Positions 57,388 to 64,000 of a stretch of 64,000 nucleotides of DNA are shown one piece after another; the stretch's first letter is position 1; each line of letters opens with the position of its first letter. The stretch comes from Aquabacterium lacunae (GTDB lineage: Bacteria; Pseudomonadota; Gammaproteobacteria; Burkholderiales; Burkholderiaceae_C): the NCBI RefSeq assembly GCF_004310865.1, contig NZ_SIXI01000004.1:310001-374000 (forward strand), read 5' to 3'. The position numbers were made by a program, and so were the translations under genes. The notes under the pieces are model-generated. The model did not search any database, had not been told where the DNA came from, and was given only the letters and a program-made list of their open reading frames with translations.

Positions 57388-58401
57388 TCAGTTCACGGCC
57401 CAGCAGGGCCGCACCAAGGGCGGTGCCTCGACCTGAAAGCCGCTCTGCCTGAGGCCACACAACAGATGAGCGGCCGCCTGTTCTTCGATGGCCAGCCGCA
57501 CTATTTTCACCGCCGAGCCCAGGTGTGGTGTGAACACTGTGGCGGGGTGGCCAAGCAATCGGGCGTCAATGTCGCAAGGTCGGTCATCCAGCCCCCAGTC
57601 TTCCAGCTCGAACACATCGGCAGCGTAGGCACCCAGGTGTCCGCCGGCCAGCGCATCGGCCACATCTGATTCCCGAACCACCGAGCCTCGGCCCACGTTG
57701 ATGAGCACCATGTCGGGCTTGGCCTGTCGCAAAAGGGCCGCGTTGACCAGGTGCCGGGTTTGCGGACTCAAGGGCAGGGCCAAGAAGACGAAGTCGCTTT
57801 GCGCGAAGGCTTCGGGCAAGCTCACCTGCTGAACCGACATGCTGCGTGAATGCAAGTCAACGCCCAGCACCTTTGAACAGCCAAAGCCCCGGAGCCGTTC
57901 CACGATGGCCAGTCCCACGGCCCCAAGTCCGATCACCGATGCCACAGCGCCATGCAGGCCCTTGCCATACAGGCTGGGCCGCCAGCCCTGAAAGCCGGCA
58001 CGAACCTTGGCATCACCGGCCATGAGGTTGCGTCCCGCTGCGATGGCCAGCCCCAGCGCCAACTCTGCCGTGGGTTCAGTGAGCAGGTCGGGCACATAGC
58101 TCACCCGTACACCGCGTTGCTTGCAGACCTGCAGGTCAAAGTTGTCGTAGCCCTTGAGAGCGCAGGCAATCACCTTCAGGCGCGGGGCGGCAGCCAAGGT
58201 TTCGGCATTCACCCGATCGGTCATGAAGGCCATCAAGCCATCGGCATCCGCCAAGTGCTGGTGCAGTGTGTGCGGCGACCAGGGCTCGGGGCCAGGGTTC
58301 ATCACGACATCCAGACTTTCTTGCAGCAGCCTGAGCACGCGCTCGTGCAAGGGTTGGGTCACGACCACGCGGGGTCGACCGAGAGGGGCATTCAGATTCA
58401 T
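57388..58401 (-). CDS. ptxD: NAD-dependent phosphite dehydrogenase
   Basis: PtxD oxidises phosphite to phosphate with NAD. The 337-residue protein has the D-2-hydroxyacid dehydrogenase fold and matches PtxD specifically: MAFMTDRV (Met60), CALKGYDNFD (Lys83), VPDLLTEPTAELALGL, GFQGWRPSLYG, NVGRGSVV (Arg238), YAADVFELEDW (Glu267) and FTPHLGSAV (His293). These correspond to Met53, Lys76, Arg237, Glu266 and His292 of the Pseudomonas stutzeri enzyme. The Rossmann motif is GLGAVG (158-163), and Asp182 after the second strand fits NAD preference. It closes the operon, 106 bases after ptxC. Confidence 0.9.
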   Translation of the reverse strand: MNLNAPLGRPRVVVTQPLHERVLRLLQESLDVVMNPGPEPWSPHTLHQHLADADGLMAFMTDRVNAETLAAAPRLKVIACALKGYDNFDLQVCKQRGVRVSYVPDLLTEPTAELALGLAIAAGRNLMAGDAKVRAGFQGWRPSLYGKGLHGAVASVIGLGAVGLAIVERLRGFGCSKVLGVDLHSRSMSVQQVSLPEAFAQSDFVFLALPLSPQTRHLVNAALLRQAKPDMVLINVGRGSVVRESDVADALAGGHLGAYAADVFELEDWGLDDRPCDIDARLLGHPATVFTPHLGSAVKIVRLAIEEQAAAHLLCGLRQSGFQVEAPPLVRPCWAVN

Positions 58402-58507
58402 GTGGATTGATACGAAGAACGGCGAGCTGTGGACACCAGTACACGCCCGGGAAAGAGGCAGCGCTCCAAAGCCAGCAAGGCCTGCATGAGCACCCTTGGG
58501 TGTTGAC

Positions 58508-59311
58508 CTACTTCAGCTTGCGCCGCAGCAATGCGCCCAGGCTGTCCACCACCAACACACAGGCCAGGACGCACAACAAGATGGCGCTGACCTGGTCGTA
58601 GTTCACCAGCCTGAGCGCAGCCATCAGTTCAAAGCCGATGCCGCCTGCACCGACGATGCCCAGAACGGCAGATGCCCTGAAGTGGTACTCCCAGCGGTAA
58701 ATGGTGATGTCCCCCAGCTGCGGCATCACCTGTGGCAACACTGCATGGGCGATGACCTGGAATCGGCTCGCGCCGGCCGCCCTGGCGGCCTCCAGTGGCT
58801 TGGGGTCCACGTGCTCGATGGCTTCGGCGTAGAACTTGCCCACCATGCCCGCCGAGTGCAGGGCCAACGCGAGTACACCGGGCAAGGCCCCGAAGCCTAC
58901 CGCCGCCACGAAGACGATGCCCAGAATGATTTCGGGAACTGAGCGGAAGGCCGCCAACAACGTGCGCGCCAGTTGCCCAATGGTTGCGTGGGGCGTGGTG
59001 TTGGGAGCGGCGAGCAGTGCCAATGGCAGGGACAGCACCACCGTGAGTGCGGTCCCTGCCACGGACATGGCCAGTGTGTCGGCCAAAGGTTGAACCCAAT
59101 GACGCCAGCGTTCAAAGTTGGGCGGCACCATCTCTGAGGCCAATTGCGCCATGGCCGGAGCACCCTCTGCAAACCGCTGAGCGTCAAAGAACCCTGTGAC
59201 TTGCAGGGCCCCCAGACACACCATCAGCAGCACCGAGCACAGCCCCAGCAATCGCAGACGCCTTGCGGCGTCCTCCTGCAAGAGCGCTTCCATCAAGGGT
59301 GCCGAACTCAT
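58508..59311 (-). CDS. ptxC: Phosphite ABC transporter permease
   Basis: The 267-residue inner-membrane protein has about six membrane helices and the permease EAA loop EAARAAGASRFQVIAHAVLPQV, which contacts the ATPase. It belongs to the PhnE/PtxC family of phosphonate/phosphite importers. It starts four bases before the ptxB stop (ATGA overlap). Specificity for phosphite is inferred from the adjacent ptxD. Confidence 0.9.
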   Translation of the reverse strand: MSSAPLMEALLQEDAARRLRLLGLCSVLLMVCLGALQVTGFFDAQRFAEGAPAMAQLASEMVPPNFERWRHWVQPLADTLAMSVAGTALTVVLSLPLALLAAPNTTPHATIGQLARTLLAAFRSVPEIILGIVFVAAVGFGALPGVLALALHSAGMVGKFYAEAIEHVDPKPLEAARAAGASRFQVIAHAVLPQVMPQLGDITIYRWEYHFRASAVLGIVGAGGIGFELMAALRLVNYDQVSAILLCVLACVLVVDSLGALLRRKLK

Positions 59312-60186
59312 TTCATCTTGCCCAGATCGAGTTTGAGCACGCGCGCGGTCTCACGCAGCACGTCGTAAGCCTTGTCGTCTGTGGCCTGGAACCCCTGAAC
59401 CCGGAAGCTCTTGAGCACCTCCGCATCCTTCATGTTCAGAAATGCATTGCGAATGGCCTGCTTCAGCTCGGGCTTCAAATCAGCCTGCATCACCATGGGG
59501 TAGTTGGGAATGGGTGCGGTCAACTCCATTTGAACGATCTTGCTGCCATCCACCGTGCCACGAGACATCAGGTTGTCCAGGATGGGTTTGGACAAGGCGC
59601 CGGCAGGCACCTGGCCCGCTTGAACCGCTCTGGCCACTGCATCGTGCGTGCCCAGATGTACCGGGCGATAGTCCTTCTCGCCATCGAGCTTGGCCTTGGT
59701 CAGCAGGTGGGCGCGAGGCGCCAAGTGGCTGGAAGTGGAGGCCTGATCGCCAAAGCCAAACGCCTGACCACGAACGTCAGCCAACGACTTCACCGGGCCA
59801 CCGGCCGTGGCGATCAGCACCGATTGGTAGGTGGGTGAGCCGCGCTCTACCCCCACGGCAAATGGCTCGATCGTTGGCGCCTTGGACTTTGCGAGCACGT
59901 AAGAGAAGGGGCCAAAGTAGGCCACTTCAATGCGGCCGAATCGCATGGCTTCGATCATCGACGAGTAGTCTGTCGTGACGATGATCTCCACATCCTTGCT
60001 CAGGGTCTTCTCCAGATACTCCTTCAGGGGCTGGGCATTCTGGATGATCGTCGAAGCGTTCTCGTCGGGCAGCAGGGCCACGCGCAGCTTCTTGGGGTCT
60101 TTGCCTTGAGCCCACGCGGGTGTGGCAAGCAGACAGGCCAGCACGGCAGAGGCGCCCAGGCGAAGAAATGGACGGCGAAGGTTCAT
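59308..60186 (-). CDS. ptxB: Phosphite ABC transporter substrate-binding protein
   Basis: The 292-residue protein has a signal peptide ending at WAQG (residue 27) and the PhnD-family fold: LRVALLPDENASTI, then DYSSMIEAMRFGRIEVAYFGPFSYVLA, the ligand-binding YFGPFSY region. Tyr/Ser/Thr residues here and in DQASTSSHLAPR typically bind the phosphonate or phosphite oxyanion. It overlaps both neighbours by four bases. Confidence 0.92.
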   Translation of the reverse strand: MNLRRPFLRLGASAVLACLLATPAWAQGKDPKKLRVALLPDENASTIIQNAQPLKEYLEKTLSKDVEIIVTTDYSSMIEAMRFGRIEVAYFGPFSYVLAKSKAPTIEPFAVGVERGSPTYQSVLIATAGGPVKSLADVRGQAFGFGDQASTSSHLAPRAHLLTKAKLDGEKDYRPVHLGTHDAVARAVQAGQVPAGALSKPILDNLMSRGTVDGSKIVQMELTAPIPNYPMVMQADLKPELKQAIRNAFLNMKDAEVLKSFRVQGFQATDDKAYDVLRETARVLKLDLGKMK

Positions 60187-61055
60187 GGGGATGTCTCCAT
60201 CAGCGAAGGGTTGAAAGGGTTGGCGTGAAAGGATTCGGGTTCGACGCCTGCAGCGCAGGCCGTGGTGGACGCACCTCGGGAGCCATAGAGGCGCGCCTGC
60301 AAATCAGGACTCAGATCGGGAGCGGGCACATCAAAGAGCACCTCGCCGGATCGCAGGCCGACGATGCGGTCAGCAAACGTTTTGGCAAGATCCACCTGGT
60401 GCAGGCTGACCAAGGCCGTCAACCCGTCGTTTTTGCAGATGCCGTGCAACAGGCTCAGAACGGAATGCGCTGTGGCAGGGTCCAGGCTGGCCACAGGCTC
60501 ATCGGCCAACAAGACTTGGGGTGACTGCACCAGGGCCCGGGCAATGCCCACCCGCTGCTGCTGCCCGCCCGAGAGCATGTCGGCGCGAAACATGGCCTTG
60601 TCCAACAGACCGACGCGCTCAATGGCACCCAGTGCGAGCAGGCGTTCTCGCTTTGACCATGGCCACAGGCTGGCCAGCGATGGCCTTGACCCCACCAGGC
60701 CCAACAGCACATTGCTCAGCACCGTTTGCCGACCGATGAGGTGATGCTGCTGAAACACCATGGCGCACTGACGCCGCAGGGCCCTCAAGCGCGCCGCGCG
60801 TGAGCCCTGCTCTACCGCACCTTGGAGCTGTACCGAACCCGTGCTGGGTTGCACCAATTGGTTGATGGAGCGCAGCAGCGTCGACTTTCCAGCTCCTGAT
60901 GCCCCGAGCAAGACCGCAAACTCACCTGGGGTGAAGGACAAATCCGCCGGTTTGAGCGCGCACATGCCACTTGGATACGTCACGCCCACGCCCCGCAGCG
61001 TCAACACCCCCCTACCCGACAGCGCAGCAGGCTCCTTCGCGAACAACTGGGTCAT
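60183..61055 (-). CDS. ptxA: Phosphite ABC transporter ATP-binding protein
   Basis: The 290-residue ATPase has Walker A GASGAGKST, Q-loop VFQQHHLIGRQ, the ABC signature LSGGQQQR and Walker B VLLADEP, then a switch histidine in VSLHQVDL. It is close to PhnC/PtxA. It is the first gene of the ptxABCD operon and is divergent from ptxE. The last 30 residues are an extra tail. Confidence 0.92.
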   Translation of the reverse strand: MTQLFAKEPAALSGRGVLTLRGVGVTYPSGMCALKPADLSFTPGEFAVLLGASGAGKSTLLRSINQLVQPSTGSVQLQGAVEQGSRAARLRALRRQCAMVFQQHHLIGRQTVLSNVLLGLVGSRPSLASLWPWSKRERLLALGAIERVGLLDKAMFRADMLSGGQQQRVGIARALVQSPQVLLADEPVASLDPATAHSVLSLLHGICKNDGLTALVSLHQVDLAKTFADRIVGLRSGEVLFDVPAPDLSPDLQARLYGSRGASTTACAAGVEPESFHANPFNPSLMETSP

Positions 61056-61102
61056 CTTTACTCCAACGCGTTTGCACCTGGCGCAGTCTGAGGGGCTCGC
61101 GT

Positions 61103-61116
61103 GTCACACACATGAC
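61103..61116. promoter_or_regulatory. Inverted repeat in the ptxA-ptxE intergenic region
   Basis: GTCA-N6-TGAC (GTCACACACATGAC) lies between the divergent starts of ptxA and ptxE, about 48 bases from ptxA and 42 from the ptxE ATG. Its position and symmetry suit a LysR-type operator. It is not a full PHO box. Confidence 0.45.
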
Positions 61117-61157
61117 GTTTTCAGCCGCAAGAATTCAGGTAACCATTGATCACATCT

Positions 61158-62090
61158 ATGAACGGAATCAGCCTGCTTGCGGCCCTGAAGGCCTTCGATG
61201 CCACCGCTCGCTTGGGCAGCATGACCCAGGCTGCCAAACAACTGGGCCTACAACAACCCACGGTGTCGGCCCACGTGCTTCGGCTGGAGCAGGAGTTCGA
61301 GGTGGAGCTGTTTCACCGGCGCGGGCGACGCCTGGAGCTCTCTGGATTTGGCTGTTTGCTGCTGGAGCAGACCCGCAGGGTGTTCAGCGGCGAAGAAGAC
61401 GCGCAGGCCCTGTTGCTCGCCGCCCGCCAGCACTATGTCGGGCGTTTGCAGATTCATGCCATCGGCCCGTACAACGTGCTGCCCATCTTGAAGCACTACC
61501 GCCTGCGCATGCCCAATGTGAACCTGAGCGTCGCAGTCGCCGACTCACAGACCATCATCTCCCGCATTCTTGACTGGCGGGGCGATGTCGGCATCGTGCT
61601 CGGAGCGCCCGTCGACCCTCAGTTGTTTCGCATGCCGCTACGCAAGCAAGCCCTGGTGGTGTTCTGCCACAAACACCACCCACTGGCGGCCAAGACCGCC
61701 ATCACCATGAAAGACTTGGCAGGGCAGGGTTTGGTTTCTAGGGAAGAGGGCTCCACCACACGACGGGTGTTCGAACAAACGCTGCGCAAGCACCAAGTGA
61801 CCATGAGAACTGTGTTGGAGATGGGCAGTCGTGAGGCCGTTCGAGAAGCCGTTGCACAAGGTTTTGGCATCGGTGTGGTCGCTCAGCCGGCATACATCGC
61901 TGACGAGCGCTTGGTACAACTGCCGCTGGCCGACGCGACGATGCACACCGAAGTACACGTGGTGTGCCGTCAGGAGCGCAGCCAAGTCCCGTTGATCCAG
62001 GCCTTTATTGAGGCCGCTCGGCTGTTCTCGACGGATACAAAGCGCATTCAGGACACCGGCAGCGACCCGTGCAAAGCTGGTTTGATGTGA
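61158..62090 (+). CDS. ptxE: LysR-family regulator of the ptx operon
   Basis: The 310-residue protein has an N-terminal winged helix-turn-helix (LKAFDATARLGSMTQAAKQLGLQQPTVSAHV, then RLEQEFEVELFHRRGRRLELS) and a LysR substrate-binding domain from about residue 90. The ATG at 61158 lacks a close ribosome-binding site; a TTG at 61146 has AGGT upstream and would add four residues. It is divergent from ptxABCD. In P. stutzeri the ptxE homologue is co-directional, so this layout differs. It probably senses phosphate status or phosphite (inference). Confidence 0.85.
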   Translation: MNGISLLAALKAFDATARLGSMTQAAKQLGLQQPTVSAHVLRLEQEFEVELFHRRGRRLELSGFGCLLLEQTRRVFSGEEDAQALLLAARQHYVGRLQIHAIGPYNVLPILKHYRLRMPNVNLSVAVADSQTIISRILDWRGDVGIVLGAPVDPQLFRMPLRKQALVVFCHKHHPLAAKTAITMKDLAGQGLVSREEGSTTRRVFEQTLRKHQVTMRTVLEMGSREAVREAVAQGFGIGVVAQPAYIADERLVQLPLADATMHTEVHVVCRQERSQVPLIQAFIEAARLFSTDTKRIQDTGSDPCKAGLM

Positions 62091-62164
62091 CGGCCGATCC
62101 ATAGCACCTGCTTTGCATGAAATCCAGAGCACGCGTCTATGCCTGCCATGGCGCACGATGTGAC

Positions 62165-62201
62165 CCGCAGGTCCGGGGTTCGAATCCCTGAAGCGCCACC
62201 A
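62165..62201 (+). repeat. Right attachment repeat (attR)
   Basis: This is a perfect 37-bp copy of the tRNA-Met 3' end (57118-57154) without the 5' half, so it is not a functional tRNA. It marks the right boundary of the element. Confidence 0.88.
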
Positions 62202-62210
62202 AAATTCAGA

Positions 62211-62244
62211 AGCCCTGTGAGTCCTCGACTCGCAGGGCTTTTTT
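62211..62244 (+). terminator. Strong intrinsic terminator, probably the original tRNA-Met terminator
   Basis: A 13-bp stem (AGCCCTGTGAGTC with its complement, one G-U pair, three-base loop) is followed by six T. It begins 10 bases after the right attachment repeat. There is no gene just upstream other than the tRNA fragment, so it probably ended the tRNA transcript before integration. Confidence 0.92.
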
Positions 62245-62574
62245 CTTGCCCTGATTCACGCGCGGCTTTGGCCCGCCTGATGACAGCTGCTTCGGATCCA
62301 GTTGGGCCTTGTCAGCTGCAGGGAAGGATTTCTGAGCCCCTGACAACTGGCCTGACCGTCGGCAACAACAACCCGCGCCAGCGTCGTGCAGCACCAGCTG
62401 TGCGGAGGACAACCCATCGCACCCTGGTCAACGTCACCAGCACGAACCGCATGTTTGCAAAGAGCATTGCCTTTCAGGGTATCACCCATTCGGGTGTCGT
62501 TATTTTTTACACACCGAAATCGAATGCCCACAAAAAGCATCGCAAGCCCTTGATTTTAAATATAAATATGCATA
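62245..62574. other. Intergenic region upstream of the PEP-CTERM gene, 330 bases
   Basis: No gene recognised. A CACCC-ATTC-GGGTG hairpin at 62483-62496 is followed by a T-rich stretch and could be a terminator or a binding dyad. TTTACA at 62506-62511 and the CGCAAGC/IHF-type element at 62541-62556 belong to the conserved sigma-54 promoter architecture. AT content rises sharply after 62500. Confidence 0.6.
62541..62556. promoter_or_regulatory. Shared upstream element with IHF consensus match, copy 1
   Basis: CGCAAGCCCTTGATTT matches the second copy at 63421-63436 outside two bases. Bases 62543-62555 fit the IHF consensus WATCAANNNNTTR exactly on the minus strand. It lies 34 bases before the -24 element; IHF bending is common at sigma-54 promoters. 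Confidence 0.65.
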
Positions 62575-62591
62575 TGGCATGCTTTGTGCTT
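62575..62591 (+). promoter_or_regulatory. Sigma-54 promoter of the PEP-CTERM gene
   Basis: TGGCATGCTTTGTGCTT fits the -24/-12 consensus, with GG at 62576-62577 and GC at 62588-62589, exactly 12 bases apart. It predicts a start near 62600 and a 54-base leader. The same form, TGGCATG-N4-GTGCTT, recurs at 63454. Confidence 0.82.
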
Positions 62592-62653
62592 TTTGAATCC
62601 AGGGCAGCCCCCTCTCCCCCCTATTCATCAACAGCCTTCAGGATGTCATCGAA

Positions 62654-63223
62654 ATGTTTGTCACACAACTTTTCCGCCCGAGCCAACTCGCAGCTGCCGC
62701 AGTGCTGGCGCTTGCTTCCGTCTGTGCGCACGCAGGCCCGATCAGCTTCACCATCGCAGGCCCCGGCACCACTTCCGCCACCTCGTCCGGTGGTGTGAGC
62801 ACACTGAGCTACGCGTTGAACCCCGCAGGCTTCGGCACGCAAACTTGGCAGGTGCAAGGCATTGCCGACGCGGCTGGCGACTACTCCTTCAACTGGGACT
62901 ACTCGGGCTTCCACGCCTACTTTTCGGTCACTGCATTCCTGAACACTTCGTCAGGCCAAACGCTGGTCAACGCGGGCCCGAACAACTGCTGCACCACGCC
63001 CTCGGCTGGCTTCAACTACACGGGCAGCTACACGTTCACTGGCCTCCAGGCCGGTGACACCTTCGGCTTCAACCTGGGTGGCGGAAACTTTGACTCCAAC
63101 AACCAGTTGAACGGCACCCTGACCCTGACCCAGACCTCGCAAGTGCCCGAACCCGGCACCCTGGCGCTGGTGGGCCTGACGCTCGCCGGCCTGGCCGCCG
63201 CAGGTCGCCGCAAGAAGGCCTGA
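62654..63223 (+). CDS. PEP-CTERM sorting domain protein
   Basis: The 189-residue product has a signal peptide ending at AHA (about residue 27), a Gly/Thr/Asn-rich beta domain and a C-terminal sorting signal: VPEPGTLALVGLTLAGLAA followed by GRRKKA. A C-C pair (NNCCTT) is central. An exosortase should process it and anchor it at the surface. It is preceded by a sigma-54 promoter, so it needs an RpoN activator; the PrsK/PrsR system is known for such genes in floc-forming relatives, but those genes are not in this window. Confidence 0.93.
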   Translation: MFVTQLFRPSQLAAAAVLALASVCAHAGPISFTIAGPGTTSATSSGGVSTLSYALNPAGFGTQTWQVQGIADAAGDYSFNWDYSGFHAYFSVTAFLNTSSGQTLVNAGPNNCCTTPSAGFNYTGSYTFTGLQAGDTFGFNLGGGNFDSNNQLNGTLTLTQTSQVPEPGTLALVGLTLAGLAAAGRRKKA

Positions 63224-63283
63224 CGCCACCGCATCGCGCTGGCTCCATGCAGCCCTGCTCAGGCTGCAAGGACACTCGCATCT

Positions 63284-63313
63284 GGGCCCCAAGCGTTTGC
63301 CTGGGGCCCTTTT
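63284..63313 (+). terminator. Intrinsic terminator after the PEP-CTERM gene
   Basis: An 8-bp stem (GGGCCCCA with its complement) with a ten-base loop is followed by TTTTCTTT. It lies 61 bases past the stop. Confidence 0.85.
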
Positions 63314-63420
63314 CTTTCCAGGCCATGCCGCTCGGACGCCTGGCGCGGTTGAATCTCAAAGCGCGGCTACAAAGCGTCGATTTTCTTTACAAAAGCTTAC
63401 CAAGAGGGCAGTGAAATACT

Positions 63421-63436
63421 CGCAAGCAATTGATTT
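63421..63436. promoter_or_regulatory. Shared upstream element with IHF consensus match, copy 2
   Basis: CGCAAGCAATTGATTT pairs with copy 1; bases 63423-63435 again fit WATCAANNNNTTR exactly. It lies 33 bases before the -24 element and 35 bases after a TTTACA at 63386-63391, the same 35-base distance as in copy 1. Confidence 0.65.
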
Positions 63437-63453
63437 GATTGAATAATTTTCTG

Positions 63454-63470
63454 TGGCATGGAAGGTGCTT
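63454..63470 (+). promoter_or_regulatory. Sigma-54 promoter of the truncated secreted-protein gene
   Basis: TGGCATGGAAGGTGCTT has GG at 63455-63456 and GC at 63467-63468 in the correct phase. It predicts a start near 63480 and a leader of about 70 bases to the ATG at 63549. Confidence 0.82.
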
Positions 63471-63548
63471 AAATTTTATGACGGTCATGCAGGGACTCAC
63501 ACGCCCAGCAAAGCCCGATCACCCCACCAAATCAAGCAGTTGTCCACC

Positions 63549-64000
63549 ATGAAAAAAATTCTCAATTCGTTGCTCGTCTCTGCCGCCGTGTTGTTGCCTG
63601 CCGCACAAGCCGATGCCGCAGTGGTCACCTGGGACATCGTCACGACTTTCCAGGACTTGAAGGGCACCGTCACCTTCGACAATGCACCCATCGCCGGGTT
63701 GCAAGACGGTGCATACGACGGCAATGACACGCACATCTACAACGCCGTGTTGACACTGACCAGCGCCAGCCTGGGCATCAACTACGTCAACAACAGCGCG
63801 TATTTCCAGCCGCTGACCAACACATTCGACAACAAACACATCGACACCTGCTATCCCTGCGGAGTTTCCAGCAACGCGGGGAACATCAGCCTGACTTTCA
63901 GTCCTTACTCTGACCAAGGTAGCCCGGCCGTCGGCGCGTCGTCGTACTACCTGTACGTCAACGGTGCCGGCTTCCAGAACGCCGCCTACCGCTGGGCATT
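63549..64000 (+). CDS. Secreted protein, N-terminal part (cut by window end), possible PEP-CTERM protein
   Basis: The frame is open from the ATG at 63549 to the window end, 150 residues. It begins MKKILNSLLVSAAVLLPAAQ, a clear signal peptide with cleavage near ADA. The mature part is rich in Thr, Asn, Gly and Tyr, as in PEP-CTERM beta-rich proteins, and has a CYPCG pair. The C-terminus is beyond the window, so a sorting signal cannot be confirmed. It shares its promoter architecture with the PEP-CTERM gene just upstream, which is the best argument for grouping them. Confidence 0.78.
   Translation, partial: MKKILNSLLVSAAVLLPAAQADAAVVTWDIVTTFQDLKGTVTFDNAPIAGLQDGAYDGNDTHIYNAVLTLTSASLGINYVNNSAYFQPLTNTFDNKHIDTCYPCGVSSNAGNISLTFSPYSDQGSPAVGASSYYLYVNGAGFQNAAYRWA

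Larger units (their letters stand above)
57155..62201. mobile_element. 5,047-bp tRNA-Met-integrated element carrying phosphite genes
   Basis: The element is bounded by a perfect 37-bp direct repeat of the tRNA-Met 3' end. It contains ptxD, ptxC, ptxB, ptxA and a divergent LysR gene, with short non-coding arms of about 230 and 75 bases. A strong terminator starts 10 bases beyond the right repeat (62211), where the tRNA's original terminator would be, whereas the left tRNA is followed by a different one. No integrase, excisionase or transposase gene is seen. It could be a cargo element mobilised in trans or the remnant of a larger island. Confidence 0.82.

Noticed and set aside
61100..61125. 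PHO box in front of ptxA
   Set aside because: TCAT and TGACAC segments are present, but the spaced direct repeats of a PHO box are not; the sequence reads better as an inverted repeat.
62165..62201. Possible second tRNA gene
   Set aside because: Only the 3' half (T-arm, acceptor 3' strand and CCA) is present, with no D-arm or anticodon arm. It is an attachment-site copy.
62139..62798. Plus-strand frame crossing the right attachment repeat and into the PEP-CTERM gene
   Set aside because: It crosses the att repeat, a terminator and a sigma-54 promoter and overlaps a clearly coding frame, so it is not a gene.

Overview
The window reads as a continuous stretch of chromosome from a high-GC beta-proteobacterium of the order Burkholderiales. 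This rests on conserved blocks such as hemA-prfA-prmC followed by grxD and ubiX, rplU-rpmA-obgE-proB, rplM-rpsI, erpA, anmK, an M23 peptidase and tyrS, and on the PEP-CTERM surface proteins. An Aquabacterium/Rubrivivax/Ideonella-like lineage is a reasonable guess, but the species cannot be fixed from sequence reading alone. Most of the window is very GC-rich and densely coding. Two stretches look accessory: a surface-protein cluster at about 35.7-42.6 kb and a tRNA-flanked element at 57.1-62.2 kb.

Layout. 0-14 kb: translation termination genes (prfA, prmC), grxD, ubiX, an amidase, two AraC-type regulators, a lytic transglycosylase, proS, rppH and a pair of acyl-CoA dehydrogenases. 14-21 kb: a YceI-like protein, proB, obgE with an unusual lysine/alanine-rich tail, rpmA, rplU, a patatin-like lipase, a LOG-family protein and a SWIB-domain protein with a similar basic tail. 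21-31 kb: an Old Yellow Enzyme homologue, an iron-uptake group (TonB receptor, PiuC-like dioxygenase, FMN oxidase) behind a Fur box, a TerC membrane protein behind a yybP-ykoY manganese riboswitch, a short ChuS/HmuS-like protein behind a second Fur box, and an M48 protease. 31-36 kb: moaC, a Wzy/PglL-type ligase and a TetR-MFS efflux pair.

35.7-42.6 kb: two tandem paralogous secreted proteins of unknown function, a lower-GC secreted protein, two near-duplicate OmpW-type barrels with differing base composition, and a PEP-CTERM protein. Several of the secreted proteins appear distantly related, and two upstream regions share a 17-bp palindrome. This is the least explained part of the window.

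42.7-57 kb: tyrS, an M23 peptidase, anmK, erpA, bactofilin, a coiled-coil membrane protein, argC, a subtilase with a probable outer-membrane barrel, rpsI, rplM, a GNAT protein, a DUF2726 protein, htpG and tRNA-Met(CAT). 57.1-62.2 kb: a 5,047-bp element bounded by a perfect 37-bp repeat of the tRNA-Met 3' end. It carries what I read as a complete phosphite uptake and oxidation module (ptxABCD with divergent ptxE) and no visible integrase. The displaced tRNA terminator lies just beyond the right repeat. 62.2-64 kb: a PEP-CTERM gene and a second secreted-protein gene cut off by the window end. Both sit behind matching sigma-54 promoters with a shared upstream element and IHF-type site, suggesting an RpoN-controlled surface regulon.
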